NCBI GenBank assembly: GCA_964036045.1
Contig: OZ038383.1
Location: 116,956,431-117,020,430, forward strand
Direction: 5' to 3'
Length of the DNA: 64,000 nt
Source of the DNA: Eutreptiella sp. 'Long Island Sound 2002'
Taxonomy: Eukaryota; Euglenozoa; Euglenophyceae; Eutreptiales; Eutreptiaceae
Shown: one piece after another, positions 1 to 12,428 of the stretch
Layout of the letters: the number at the start of each line of letters is the position of its first letter
How positions within the stretch are numbered: position 1 is the first letter of the stretch
The notes under the pieces: model-generated
The model's database searches: none
Told to the model about the DNA's origin: nothing
The model's input: the letters and a program-made list of their open reading frames with translations, nothing else
Program-made: the position numbers and the translations under genes

Positions 1-3000
1 AAAACTGTAGTGTAGGGCCAAAAACAGCCAGTTTTGGGCCAAAAAAGCCCTGGAAGACATTCAAAACGGCCAAACGAACGAAGACGGTGGGTACACTCCA
101 CGTGCGGCTTGACTTCCCCCTGTCAATGAGCTCTTTGCGGCCCTCTAACTCCATGATATGTCCTGGAAACGGCCCAAAAAGGCCCCCAGAAGCTCCAAAT
201 GCGGACAGCCACAAACCAGAAATAGGCCATATCTTTGGCTAGATGGCTCAAAATGCAATTCCGAGGGCACCTACTCCACCCGCAACCCCCCACTTTTTGT
301 GGTTTCCACCCATCAGAATTGCCCAAACGGTCGCCTAGACCCCAATACCTAGGCCCACTAGACTGCAGCAAGCTGCAAGCTCAAGCCCAAACAAGTGGGT
401 GCCCAAATGGGTCAACAGGGTCAAGTAGGGGCAACAAGATGACTTTTCTAAAAAATAATCTCAGACCATGTGCAACGCTAAAACAAGTGTTTTTGGACCG
501 TTTTGAGCTTGTGGTGGCCCATTTGGGTCCTCGGAAAAACCCAAAATGCCTTGAAAATGGGCTGTTTTGGGACCAAAAATGGGTCAAAAATGGGTCAAAA
601 ACACATTTTTCTAAACCTCATCCCGGACCATTGGGGGTGCACAAACGGGTGAAATGAGCCCATTTTGAGCCCATGTTGGGGCATTTTGGCCCCTCAAAAG
701 TCGAAAAAGCCTTGAAAGTGGGACTCGTGGTTGTGGGGTTTACTTGCAAGCTCATTTCACTTTGTCAAGAGCGATCAATGTGTGAATCATTCTTGATGTC
801 CCCCACCAATCATAGCTGATGTTCCCTACCCCACCAGCTCGGTCCCAATATTCAGTCTTGATTAGGGCCAGCCCTAGGGGTAGGGTTAGGATTAGGGTCA
901 CCGAGCTGGTGGAACCAGTCTTGGTTTTATAACCCTTTTTAGTGCCTAGGGTGGACCTATCAAGTTTAGCAGCAGCAGCAGCAAGCGAGCAAGCAAGCAA
1001 GCAGCAAGCAGCAAGCCGCAAGCAGCACCACGCGCGAAATGGGAAAAAATCAGACCTCCGTCGTGGTGCTTTGGTTTTGGTTGGAATTTTGGTGCACGAT
1101 ACCTATGGGTGTGAAGTACAATCACACAAAGTTTTAGCAAGAAACTCAACGGCGGCAGCTGGGAACGGGATTCGCAAGTGGCAGACCTCAGTTTCAAAAA
1201 CTGCAGTGTAGGGCCAAAAACAGCCATTTTTGGGCCAAAAAAGCCCTGGAAGACATTCAAAACGGCCAAACGAACGAAGACGGTGGGTACGTTGCACGTG
1301 CGGCTTGACTTCCCCCTGTCAATGAGCTCTTTGCGGCCCTCTAACTCCATGATATGTCCTAGAAACGGCCCAAAAAGGCCCCCAGAAGCTCCAAATGCGG
1401 ACAGCCACAAACCGGAAATAGGCCATATCTTTGGCTAGATGGCTCAAAATGCAATTCCGAGGGCACCTACTCCACCCGCAACCCCCCACTTTTTGTGGTT
1501 TCCACCCATCAGAATTGCCCAAACGGTCGCCTAGACCCCGATACCTAGGCCCACTAGACTGCAGCAAGCTGCAAGCTCAAGCCCCAACAAGTGGGTGCCC
1601 AAATGGGTCAACAGGGTCAAGTAGGGGCAACAAAATGACTTTTCTAAAAAAAAATCTCAGACCATGTGCGACGCTAAAACAAGTGTTTTTGGACCGTTTT
1701 GAGCTTGTGGTGGCCCATTTGGGTCCTCGGAAAAACCCAAAATGCCTTGAAAATGGGCTGTTTTGGGACCAAAAATGGGTCAAAAATGGGTCAAAAACAC
1801 ATTTTTCTAAACCTCATCCCGGACCATTGGGGGTGCACAAACGGGTGAAATGAGCCCATTTTGAGCCCATGTTGGGGCATTTTGGCCCCTCAAAAGTCGA
1901 AAAAGCCTTGAAAGTGGGACTCGTGGTTATGGGGTTTACTTGCAAGCTGATTTCACTTTGTCAAGAGCGATCAATGTGTGAATCATTCTTGATGTCCCCC
2001 ACCAATCATAGCTGATGTTCCCTACCCCACCAGCTCGGTCCCAATATTCAGTCTTGATTAGGGCCAGCCCTAGGGGTACGGTTAGGATTAGGGTCACCGA
2101 GCTGGTGGAACCAGTCTTGGTTTTAGAACCCTTTTTAGTGCCTAGGGTGGACCTATCAAGTTTAGCAGCAGCAGCAGCAAGCGAGCAAGCAAGCAAGCAG
2201 CAAGCAGCAAGCGGCAAGCAGCACCACGCGCGAAATGGGAAAAAATCAGACCTCCGTCGTGGTGCTTTGGTTTTGGTTGGAATTTTGGTGCATGATACCT
2301 ATGGGTGTGAAGTACAATCACACAAAGTTTTAGCAAGAAACTCAACGGCGGCAGCTGGGACCGGGATTCGCAAGTGGCGGACCTCAGTTTCAAAAACTGC
2401 AGTGTAGGGCCAAAAACAGCCATTTTTGGGCCAAAAAAGCCCTGGAAGACATTCAAAACGGCCAAACGAACGAAGACGGTGGGTACGTTGCACGTGCGGC
2501 TTGACTTCCCCCTGTCAATGAGCTCTTTGCGGCCCTCTAACTCCATGAAATGTCCTGGAAACGGCCCAAAAAGGCCCCCAGAAGCTCCAAATGCGGACAG
2601 CCACAAACCGGAAATAGGCCATATCTTTGGCTAGATGGCTCAAAATGCAATTCCGAGGGCACCTACTCCACCCGCAACCCCCCACTTTTTGTGGTTTCCA
2701 CCCATCAGAATTGTCCAAACGGTCGCCTAGACCCCAATACCTAGGCCCACTAGACTGCAGCAAGCTGCAAGCTCAAGCCCAAACAGGTGGGTGCCCAAAT
2801 GGGTCAGCAGGGTCAAGTAGGGGCAACAAGATGACTTTTCTAAAAAATAATCTCAGACCATGTGCAACGCTAAAACAAGTGTTTTTGGACCGTTTTGAGC
2901 TTGTGGTGGCCCAATTGGGTCCTCGGAAAAACCCAAAATGCCTTGAAAATGGGCTGTTTTGGGACCAAAAATGGGTCAAAAATGGGTCAAAAACACATTT

Positions 3001-3371
3001 TTCTAAACCTCATCCCGGACCATTGGGGGTGCACAAACGGGTGAAATGAGCCCATTTTGAGCCCATGTTGGGGCATTTTGGCCCCTCAAAAGTCGAAAAA
3101 GCCTTGAAAGTGGGACTCGTGGTTATGGGGTTTACTTGCAAGCTGATTTCACTTTGTCAAGAGCGATCAATGTGTGAATCATTCTTGATGTCCCTCACCA
3201 ATCATAGCTCATGTTCCCTACCCCACCAGCTCGGTCCCAATATTCAGTCTTGATTAGGGCCAGCCCTAGGGGTAGGGTTAGGATTAGGGTCACCGAGCTG
3301 GTGGAACCAGTCTTGGTTTTATAACCCTTTTTAGTGCCTAGGGTGGACCTATCAAGTTTAGCGGCAGCAGC

Positions 3372-3402
<31 letters not shown>

Positions 3403-5660
3403 GCAAGCAGCAAGCGGCAAGCAGCACCACGCGCGAAATGGGAAAAAATCAGACCTCCGTCGTGGTGCTTTGGTTTTGGTTGGAATTTTGGTGCACGATA
3501 CCTATGGGTGTGAAGTACAATCACACAAAGTTTTAGCAAGAAACTCAACGGCGGCAGCTGGGAACGGGATTCGCAAGTGGCGGACCTCAGTTTCAAAAGC
3601 TGCAGTGTAGTGCCGTAAACAGCCATTTTTTGAGCCAAAAAAGCCCTGAAAGACATTCAAAACGGCCAAACGAACGAAGACGGTGGGTACACTGCACGTG
3701 CGGCTTGACTTCCCCCTGTCAACGAGCTCTTTGCGGCCCTCTAACTCCATGATATGTCCTGGAAACGGCCCAAAAAGGCCCCCAGAAGCTCCAAATGCGG
3801 ACAGCCACAAACCAGAAATAGGCCATATCTTTGGCTAGATGGCTCAAAATGCAATTCCGAGGGCACCTACTCCACCCGCAACCCCCCACTTTTTGTGGTT
3901 TCCACCCATCAGAATTGCCCAAACGGTCGCCTAGACCCCAATACCTAGGCCCACTAGACTGCAGCAAGCTGCAAGCTCAAGCCCAAACAAGTGGGTGCCC
4001 AAATGGGTCAACAAGGTCAAGTAGGGGCAACAAGATGACTTTTCTAAAAAATAATCTCAGACCATGTGCAACGCTAAAACAAGTGTTTTTGGACCGTTTT
4101 GAGCTTGTGGTGGCCCATTTGGGTCCTCGGACAAACCCAAAATGCCTTGAAAATGGGCTGTTTTGGGACCAAAAATGGGTCCAAAATGGGTCAAAAACAC
4201 ATTTTTCTAAACCTCATCCCGGACCATTGGGGGTGCACAAACGGGTGAAATGAGCCCATTTTGAGCCCATGTTGGGGCATTTTGGCCCCTCAAAAGTCGA
4301 AAAAGCCTTGAAAGTGGGACTCGTGGTTGTGGGGTTTACTTGCAAGCTGATTTCACTTTGTCAAGAGCGATCAATGTGTGAATCATTCTTGATGTCCCTC
4401 ACCAATCATAGCTCATGTTCCCTACCCCACCAGCTCGGTCCCAATATTCAGTCTTGATTAGGGCCAGCCCTAGGGGTAGGGTTAGGATTAGGGTCACCGA
4501 GCTGGTGGAACCAGTCTTGGTTTTAGAACCCTTTTTAGTGCCTAGGGTGGACCTATCAAGTTTAGCGGCAGCAGCAGCAAGCGAGCAAGCAATCAAGCAG
4601 CAAGCAGCAAGCGGCAAGCAGCACCACGCGCGAAATGGGAAAAAATCAGAGCTCCGTCGTGGTGCTTTGGTTTTGGTTGGAATTTTGGTGCATGATACCT
4701 ATGGGTGTGAAGTACAATCACACAAAGTTTTAGCAAGAAACTCAACGGCGGCAGCCGGGAACGGGATTCGCAAGTGGCGGACCTCAGTTTCAAAAGCTGC
4801 AGTGTAGGGCCAAAAACAGCCATTTTTGGGCCAAAAAAGCCCTGGAAGACATTCAAAACGGCCAAACGAACGAAGACGGTGGGTACACTGCACGTGCGGC
4901 TTGACTTCCCCCTGTCAACGGGCTCTTTGCGGCCCTCTAACTCCATGATATGTCCTGGAAACGGCCCAAAAAGGGCCCCAGAAGCTCCAAATGCGGACAG
5001 CCACAAACCAGAAATAGGCCATATCTTTGGCTAGATGGCTCAAAATGCAATTCCGAGGGCACCTACTCCACCCGCAACCCCCCACTTTTTGTGGTTTCCA
5101 CCCATCAAAATTGCCCAAACGGTCGCCTAGACCCCAATACCTAGGCCCACTAGACTGCAGCAAGCTGCAAGCTCAAGCCCAAACAGGTGGGTGCCCAAAT
5201 GGGTCAACAGGGTCAAGTAGGGGCAACAAGATGACTTTTCTAAAAAAAATCTCAGACCATGTGCGACGCTAAAACAAGTATTTTGAGACCGTTTTCAGCT
5301 TGTGGTGGCCCATTTTGGTCGTCGGAAAAACCCTAAATGCCTTGAAAATGGGCTGTTTTGGGACCAAAAATGGGTCAAAAATGGGTCAAAAACACATTTT
5401 TCTAAACCTCATCCCGGACCATTGGGGGTGCACAAACGGGTGAAATGAGCCCATTTTGAGCCCATGTTGGGGCATTTTGGCCCCTCAAAAGTCCAAAAAG
5501 CCTTGAAAGTGGGCCTCGTGGTTGTGGGGTTTACTTGCAAGCTAATTTCACTTTGTCAAGAGCCATCAATGTGTGAATCATTCTTGATGTCCCTCACCAG
5601 TCATAGCTAATGTTCCCTCCCCCCCAACTCGGTCCCAATATTCAGTCTTGATTAGGGCTA
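1..5660. repeat. Tandem satellite, ~1196-bp unit, about 4.7 copies
   Basis: Landmarks recur at 235, 1431, 2627, 3831 and 5027, giving spacings of 1196, 1196, 1204 and 1196 bp. Copies are nearly identical; the 8-bp longer unit comes from expansion of a CAGCAAGCAAG-type microsatellite (968-1025 in the first copy, 3360-3425 in the third). The array enters from outside the window on the left and stops mid-unit near 5660. The last copy is visibly more divergent after 5270, as expected at a satellite edge. A 140-codon frame stays open in four copies and an antisense 154-codon frame in two; a one-base loss near 5250 breaks the 140-codon frame in the last copy. I read these as chance open frames of a GC-moderate repeat, not genes. 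Confidence 0.95.
831..912. repeat. Stem-loop with telomere-like core inside each satellite unit
   Basis: A perfect 13-bp inverted repeat (831-843 and 900-912) encloses about 56 bp that contain GGGTAGGGTTAGGATTAGGG (878-897), close to the TTAGGG/TTTAGGG telomere words. The same block recurs in copies 2 to 4 (about 2027-2108, 3223-3304, 4427-4508). In the last unit the array ends just before the telomere-like core. Confidence 0.8.
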
Positions 5661-7585
5661 GGGCTGCTGCTATGGTCTGCAGCCCTCCTGTAGCCCTCCT
5701 TCAGGTCCAAATTTTTTTTCCTGTTGTTTTAACACGAATATGAATTCTCTACAAAATTTTGAGTATTTTGAGTATAGACACATAGTATAAAAAAAAAATT
5801 GGCGCCTTTGGCGCCGGACAGTTTTCTGTAGGGACTCTTGTTGGTGGCCGACCCGGCACCACTATCTTTCAAAACCCGGGGGGGGGGGGGGGGGCGGGGG
5901 GTGTCGCATACAAGGACCGGGCCCGGCCGCCCCCCCATGTTCTCGCTTCTTCTTGGCTTGCCAAAATGCCTCCATATCAGCTGCTTCAGAAATCGACATC
6001 CATGGATTTGAGCTTTTGGCCTTTAGCTGTGGCTTAGCGCTTGGTGCGGGGTGCCTTTGGGGGCTCCTGTGCACTGGCAGAGGATGCATTGTGGCATTAG
6101 AGGCCTCAGTGGCCTTCTTTTTCTTGCTCTTTGAACCCTCTCTTTTGCCCGTCGCTTACCTTTCTCGTTTGCTTGCTTTACTGCTTTGATTTGGCCTCAG
6201 CAAGAGAGGCAGAAGACCGGGGTTAGGGGCAGAGGAGGCTGAACTGGACGCCTACACACCAACAACAACATCCGCATGCCTTGGTAGCTCCTCAACTATG
6301 GCTAGAGACCTCTCTTCAGTTTCAGTGGTCTTTTTCACGGCCTTGTGCATGCTCATCGCTGGAAGGGGGGTTGTGTCATGCAGCCGGACAACCCAACGGC
6401 GGCAATAGACAACCAACAATGCACAGATGCAAAGTGTGGGAAGAAAGAAGCAGGTGTTTAGCTGGCAGCCTAGAAAGAGGCAAGCAACTACAGCACATGA
6501 CTTTGCTGCCTCATGGCCAGTGAGGGTGGCCTGTTTAAGTAAGAGCCACCCACTTTCATTCCTCCTTCCTTGGCTTAGCAGGGCGGAGGGATATGTAGCC
6601 TAGCACTGTGTGGTCCAAGACCACCGCTCCAAGCTGCAGAAGGATTCCACCAAGCCCAAGTAGCCACTCTTGTTCTTATGTCCCCACCCATAGGCAAGGG
6701 TAGGCAGGTACTGAGGCACTTGTCAGCAGTCAGAGGGCCCGAAGGTTTCTTATGTATTCGAAAGCCACGCTTTGCATCTGTTGAGAAAGCTAAAGAGGAA
6801 CCACTTTGGGGGTCATTCATCACAGCATTACTGCTGATTTTGCAGTTGCACGTAAAAAAGTCTTTCAGCTAAATCATGTACTTGTTGCGGCAAAACAAGT
6901 CATTACAATTATCTGTTTTTATGGCGCAGAGCGACGACGTGTTACAGGATTTCTGTGCTACATTTCATGTGTCAATTTCTTTGCATTTTTCTCAGAATTC
7001 ATTAGTGCCTTTCTTTTGTTGAATTTTGCAAACAGGCAAGCCACTGCAAAATTATAGCCCCCAAAAGATGTCAAGCCTGGCCTAAGAGCTCCAATGCAAG
7101 GAGTTGTAGTTGCCCTCAGAATGGTGTAAATCTAATCTCACACTGTCAAAATTCAAACATATGTCACGTCCTGAGATCAACTGGACTCATCACTGGCTGT
7201 GTGTGGCTGTTGAGTCTTCCCCCTTGCATAGAAAATGGCACCTGAGGCTTGTATCATGCCTGTTACAATGTTCTTTGTGGGACCCACCGCGAAATTTCCA
7301 CAACGGCTTTTATCCATTCACAATTGATTTGTTGCAACCCCCCCCCCTTTGCACTTTGCTCTGTAGGCCCCTGAAACATAGGCGCCAGGAACTGGTATAG
7401 TGTATCCCAGCAGAAATGTTATGAAAGTGGAAGCAGGATTGGGTTTTGGCAGAGCAACAGCAGCGAGGCCAAACACACCCTTTGCTTGCACTGGAGAGAC
7501 AAGAGCAGAGCTGTCTCCAGAAAACAAAGGCGGCGGACGTTTGAAGGGCCTAGACAACAGTATTTGGGAAATGTGACAACAGCAA
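5661..7585. other. No assignable gene; G-tract and possible Lys-rich minus-strand exon
   Basis: This stretch holds a 16-base G run (5880-5896) next to a palindromic GGCGCC pair (5800-5817). On the minus strand about 5930-6150 is an open, lysine-rich, low-complexity frame (GSKSKKKKATEAS and AFWQAKKKREHGG are the recognisable parts), which could be a disordered exon. Minus-strand 7370-7500 also reads open. Neither has enough support to call a gene. Confidence 0.3.
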
Positions 7586-7589
7586 AATT

Positions 7590-7880
7590 ATTACAGCGGC
7601 AGTCACCAGTGATTAGTGGTTACAAATGGTGGTTACATGTTGTGGTTACCAGTTGTGTGGGCAATGGTGCTCATGCTGCGAACAGATCCCCAGCATCACC
7701 ATGGATAACCACTGCTAACCTTCACCTTCACTAACCTTCACCAACCTTCATTGGTACCCACCATGGGTCCACCATTGATAAACATCATTCATAACCAAAT
7801 TGGTAGCAACAATTGATCACCATGAATAATTGCTAACAACCTTTGGTGACCACCATTGATGATCACCATAGATCACTGAC
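7590..7880. repeat. Degenerate short-word repeats (GGTTAC / ACCATTGAT / CCTTCACC)
   Basis: About 290 bp are built from loose repeats of GTGGTTAC, AACCTTCACC and CACCATTGATNA. There is no open frame of note. Confidence 0.6.
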
Positions 7881-8304
7881 CGACCCATTGAGCGCCAACA
7901 CAGGCCACGACGAGAAGCAGACCTGGGCGTAGATCCGGGAGTTCGTCGCTTGGACCCGGGCTTGATCCCCTGCAAAAAGGGTGTGCTGGTGGACAAAGCC
8001 GCAGCGGAAGATGCGGCAGAAGCCCTTCAAAGTCCTCTGCGCCAGCCATTCCGTGAGCCCCTATCCTCCATGCCCTACTCCGCACAAGACAATGCACAGG
8101 CCCCATCTGTCGTGCTGCAGGCCCAGCCAGTACCACTTGCAGGCGACTGCCCCCGCCACATCGCTGACGGAGAACAAGAACCTAGAGACATATCGACAGC
8201 AAGCGAAAAATGTCTCGTGTAACTGGACAGCTCTTTGGCGTGGGCTGGGGGGGGGGGGGCTGCAATTTGTGGTCACATTCCCGGAAATCTGCCCCGGGCA
8301 TCGG

Positions 8305-8770
8305 ACGAGCAAAACAGGCAGTCGCCGTGTCTCCACCAAAACAGGGGTCGTTCTGAAGGATTTTCCTGCCAAGAGAGGCATTGGGGAGGGACTGGCTGCG
8401 CTGCATCCCGCCAATTGACCTACAAACCGCGCCATGGCCTGACACGCTCACACGCATGCTGATGCGCTCGACCATGAAACCACGGCACCACCCATACGCC
8501 CCGCACAAGACTACCGTCATCCTTACACAGCTACATACATGGATGCGGCTCGTCCGGGCCTCTGGTGCGCTACCTCCCGGTCCCGATCCCTCGTGGCATC
8601 GATCAGACACAGGTGGGGCTTATGTTTCGGGTGCAGCACAGGGTGACTGGGGGGGGGGGATGCAGCGTAGTCCGTCTCTGACCCGTGCGCCCCTTGGCAG
8701 GATGGCCCTTCAGAACGACCCGTCTTTGGGTGGGGGCATGGTGGTGGAGACACCGCGACTTGAGATGCGA
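8305..8770. repeat. Inverted duplication of ~110 bp with ~230-bp spacer
   Basis: The segment 8310-8415 read on the plus strand (GTGTCTCCACC..., GGTCGTTCTGAAGG, CCTGCCAAG, GCTGCATCCC) reappears in reverse complement at about 8645-8765 with scattered substitutions. The spacer contains no recognised gene. Confidence 0.7.
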
Positions 8771-9259
8771 CCCTCCCCACCGCAGCCGAAGGGGCCGGGA
8801 AATGATTGCGGTGTCACGCCTATCCTCCTTAGGCCTATGTGTGTGTGGTGGGTGGGGGGGGGTCATGCAGCTGCAATACTTCACTCAATGGCTCCACCAG
8901 AACATGTGATGGACATGCATGCGCCATCGCCAGTCACAACATGTTGCTTCCGTCACCTTCGGCGCTGATGGTGATGTTGTGCCGGCAAGTGTGACTGAAG
9001 GCCATGGGGCAGGAGGGTGGGGGGCTAGCACATGGGAACCTCCCACCCAAGTACAATGGCATGCAGCGCCCTGGTGGGGGGTAGAACAGCATGTGGCGTA
9101 CTCGAAAAGCACAGTGTTGGGAGGTTGACTGGGTCCTGTGACCCCAACCCTGCGCTGTCTTGGGTCCCAAAAGTGGGGGAAAAGGGGGGGCATTGGCCCG
9201 CGGCCCCTGCGGCACGAACCCCTTTGCATCACGCACCCTCTGTGTCGTCCCTCGTACAC

Positions 9260-9371
9260 CTGCTTCACTGGAGTCACCTCGTCGTCCTCCTCCTCAGCTT
9301 CATCACCCCCCACCAGGTCAAGCAGGTCGCAGTCTTCGTCGTCCTCAAATAATGTTTGGTCTCCGTCGTCA
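9260..9371 (-). CDS. Acidic internal exon, unknown protein
   Basis: The exon is bounded by an acceptor (TTGCGCAG|T) and a donor (AAGCAG|GTGTAC). It encodes a very acidic segment (DDGDQTLFEDDEDC...EEEDDEVTPVKQ) in the only open frame that makes biological sense; 112 bp gives entry phase 2 and exit phase 0. Acidic low-complexity tracts of this type are common at the ends of nuclear or transposon proteins. It probably belongs with the exons at 9533-9695 and 10032-10504 on the same strand. No family recognised. Confidence 0.5.
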
Positions 9372-9532
9372 CTGCGCAACACGGAGCCGCCGGGCCAAAG
9401 GCAGGGGATTATGCTCGCGCTTTGCATCCACTTCGGAACACGGCCCAAACACCCGCCCACCGATGCCAATGCCCACAGGCCCGGGGACAGTGGCCACCCC
9501 CCAACAGTGATAGGGCAGCCGCCGACACTTAC

Positions 9533-9695
9533 CCCTGCCGGCGGGCACTGCTCGCAGGCGAAGCTCTGTTTCCAATGCGGTTCTTTGTTCCGCACCGTAT
9601 CGCCGTGGGCCCATGGCCCACCCTTTCAAACACAGCCGCTTGTCAATGCCGGACCGGATGTGTTGTCGGAAGTGCGAGCGCCCGCAAATGGGCTG
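9533..9695 (-). CDS. Possible exon with Cys/His-rich segment
   Basis: The acceptor is TCTTGGCCAG|CAG and the donor GGCAGGG|GTAAGTG. The phase-0 frame begins QPICGRSHFRQHIRSGIDKR and continues open to the donor. An overlapping second frame ends KQSFACEQCPPAG, which looks more protein-like near the 3' end, so a one-base shift inside the exon is possible. The spaced Cys and His residues would suit a small zinc-binding module. Unrecognised. Confidence 0.35.
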
Positions 9696-10031
9696 CTGGC
9701 CAAGACCACCCAAGGGAAAGGGACGCCACGCAAACAGAGGGACAAGGGCAGTGGGTGTGGGGAGCCGTGGCAGGAACCGGGGCAGCAGATGGGCCGTGTT
9801 GGGTGTGAGCGGTAGTCCTTGGGACGTCTGGCCCAGGAATACGAGGATTGGGGTCCATGACCGCCGGGTCCACAAGCATGCACACAGACGCACACGAAGG
9901 CACGCAGATGCACACCAGATGCCCACAGATGTGCATCCCGACATACTCCAATGCACACAGATGCGGGCATGCGCAACGGGATTCTCAGAGATGCACACGC
10001 TGTGCCCAAATCCACACAGACACTACCTCAC

Positions 10032-10504
10032 GACGGCAGAGCGGTTTGGGCAGTGCAAGGACGTCTGGAATGAGGAATTAGGCGACAGTGTGTCCTGTTC
10101 GGCCACTAGGTCAAAGCGCCGTCCGCCCACCAGCGCCTGGCGGTGATTATGCTTGATCCAGATGGTGTCGGTCGCATCGTTTAGATCGCATACATATTTC
10201 TGAGAAAGAGTGTGACCGTAGTCTCCCCTTTGCAGATCAATATGTTCGTAATTTAGTTGCTTGCCCTTTTCTTGGTAGCGCACAATCCCACAGCAAATGT
10301 CCTTCCCTTGCGGAGCCTGTGGTGGACCTCCGGCGTGCTTGCAGCCCGCAACAACAGCTTTTTTTTTTTGCATGTAAGTGGTGGATTTGGGAAGGGTATT
10401 GTGGCACATCACACGTTCAATGTACCCACTGACAGAGTGTCGGGGGTTGCACGGGCTTTGTCAGTAGCCCAGGCAATGAATTCATGGAAACACTGCGAGC
10501 TGCT
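10032..10504 (-). CDS. Large internal exon of an unrecognised gene
   Basis: The exon is flanked by an acceptor (CAACTTTCAG|AGCAGC) and a strong donor (GCCGTC|GTGAGG). It opens with SSSQCFHEFIAWATDKARA and continues, after a one-base shift at a GGG run near 10428, into a long frame containing KDICCGIVRYQEKGKQLNYE, LQRGDYGHTLSQKYVC and WIKHNHRQALVGG. The composition is that of a real globular protein rather than a GC-driven open frame. The shift means either decay or an assembly error. I considered piggyBac transposase because of the RGDY segment but could not match its other conserved blocks. Neighbouring minus-strand exons at 9.3-9.7 kb may belong to the same gene. Confidence 0.55.
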
Positions 10505-10509
10505 CTGAA

Positions 10510-12215
10510 AGTTGACATCTCAGCCACTCAGGATCCGACTAATCAAACGAGATACCAATTATGACTTCAAGAGCCAAAGAACAGGGTGGTTTGTTTCAAT
10601 TCTCAGCTCCATGGTGCACCACTACAATGTACCTTGCCCAGATTACCCGACAAGAAACAAGCGCTCTTAAAGCCCAAACGCTACGCCTCAATGCACAGGA
10701 CATAGCCCACTCAACCACAGGCAAGGGCCCACACCACACCCTCACACACAGGCTTTCGCCAACCCCGGGGCTTCCAACACCCCATGCACCGGTTGCGGCC
10801 AATTCAAACACAGATCATGGCCCAGTACCTGGCGTCATGCACATGCTACCCTCAACTCAACTGCACAGGCTCTAGCCCACTCCTAAACAGCCTCTGGCCT
10901 ATAAATTGGTACCTAAATTTAGCAAAATTGCTTGTCGTACTGTTGCTATTGCCACATGCTCATGTGTAGACGGGGTACAGTCCTCCACAACCACCAGCAA
11001 TCAACAGCAAGCCACCACGAGCGAAAGCTGACACCCAGGCCCACACATTCAGGCTGCAGCCGACATCCGGGCCCTCATACACAGGCCATAGCCCACACCT
11101 CGGCAGAGCACAGCGGGAGTCGGTGTACAAGGGTAGCCTGCGTATCAGGGGTTGGGTGTGGGGTAAATTTTGGAAGGGGGGCTCCATGGGGGGGTGGGTG
11201 AGTGGTGTGGGACTCCGCCCAGTGGTGCCGAGTTGTTAAAAGGAGCCCCGCCCCGCCCCGCCCCCTTTTAGGGTCCAACCAACCTGCACCCAATTTATGG
11301 CGAGCACTTGCAATAACAGAAAAGGCTGAGCACTAACACAACCGTACTGTGAAACGGGCCACACGTGATTTGGTCCATGTTTTTGAAAGCGTGCCATGCA
11401 CAGCAACAATGATCGTCTTCTGAGAACGTCTTGGCACAGCAGCCACATGAGGGGATTGTGTTGACACCACCATCATTGGTGAAGATTCAGGCTAAGGAGC
11501 GGAGGTGGAGTGTTCTGACGGGGATGCACATTCAATTTGCGATTCACTCAATGAGGAAAAGACTGATGCTGCTGCTGCTGCTGTTAGTCATGCGACGGAT
11601 CATATTTCTTCCAATGCTGCTGCCAGTCATGGCTCTTTTGAGAATGCTGTTGATGATGTTGCTGCCGCTTATCACGTTGGTATCAATGCTGCTACTCATC
11701 ATATTCCTGCAAGTGGATGATCACTTCCAACCAACGGGAACGACATCAGCGCGAGCCTTTCTGGCCAATGAGGAGGAAGGCACTGTATGCCACATGCAGA
11801 CGTGTTCACGGTGGATGTTGCAATGTGCACTTCACCCGGAGTCATGCAGATTATTGCGGCTGTCGTTCTACCAACGCCCCGTCGCCATGAATAACTTCCT
11901 GCGCCCAGGATGGGGTTCTGGTGCAGTGCGTTGATGTTGTCATCAACACAAAAAGAAGGTGCCTCAAAAGTGTGGTCCCGTTGCGAACTTCGCTCTTTCA
12001 ACACGCTGGGGTGCTTCTTGGAGCTTCAGAGAGGTGGCAGCACTCTGCGAGCTGCTTTTGTTACTGCTCGCTGTTGATGCAGCTGGCTGAAGGTTCCCAA
12101 AAGCTCCCAAGTCCTCTGGATCATGAGCATCCTCCAGGGCCTCAGACCCTTCGCTTACAGCTCATCACGGGTCAGCAGCGTTGTGAAGGCCGGCCTGAGG
12201 CAAAGCACCGCTTCA
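10510..12215. other. Mostly non-coding; GCT microsatellite and possible Ala-rich frame
   Basis: There are short tandem CCCCGCC boxes at 11250-11270 and a GCT/CTG microsatellite at 11565-11585 with decayed GCTGCT repeats to 11700. The plus frame 11505-11720 reads as an acidic, Ala-rich peptide (SICDSLNEEKTDAAAAA...). A minus-strand frame at 12155-11965 (VSEGSEALEDAHDPEDLGAF) may be an exon next to the one at 12219. Evidence is too thin for separate calls. Confidence 0.3.
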
Positions 12216-12218
12216 CAC

Positions 12219-12428
12219 CTGCTTTGGGGGCACGTCTCGAATGGAATGCACCAACACGGCCTCCCCACCGCCACCGCGATGCGGTCTGAAGCGCACCCCC
12301 TCCGCCAGTTTGAGGCCCAGCGGGTCCAGTAGCGTCTGTAGCGCCTCATCAGCGGACAGAGACCACCCGCTCGCGTGCACATTGGACAACACTTTGAGGG
12401 CCGATTCCGGGATGCAGATCTCTTTACC
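12219..12428 (-). CDS. Well-bounded 70-codon internal exon, unknown gene
   Basis: The acceptor is ACACTTCTCCAG|GGTAAA and the donor AAAGCAG|GTGTGA. Exactly 210 bp lie between them, phase 0 at both ends, giving 70 residues from GKEICIPESALKVLSNV to HSIRDVPPKQ. The stop codon lies immediately after the donor, so the splice is required to continue the protein. No family recognised. The gene presumably extends in both directions on the minus strand; the exons at 17950-18060 and 18459-18660 are the nearest candidates but the link is not shown. Confidence 0.6.

Noticed and set aside
235-4253. 140-codon protein repeated in the satellite
   Set aside because: The frame overlaps an antisense open frame of similar length, lacks any motif and is lost in the last copy. 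Near identity of the copies explains the shared open frame.
1-5660. Ribosomal intergenic spacer
   Set aside because: The unit size would fit, but no rRNA sequence is present in the window.
10032-10504. piggyBac transposase
   Set aside because: The RGDY segment and acidic neighbour exon are suggestive, but the DDD blocks and the C-terminal zinc finger of piggyBac are not found.
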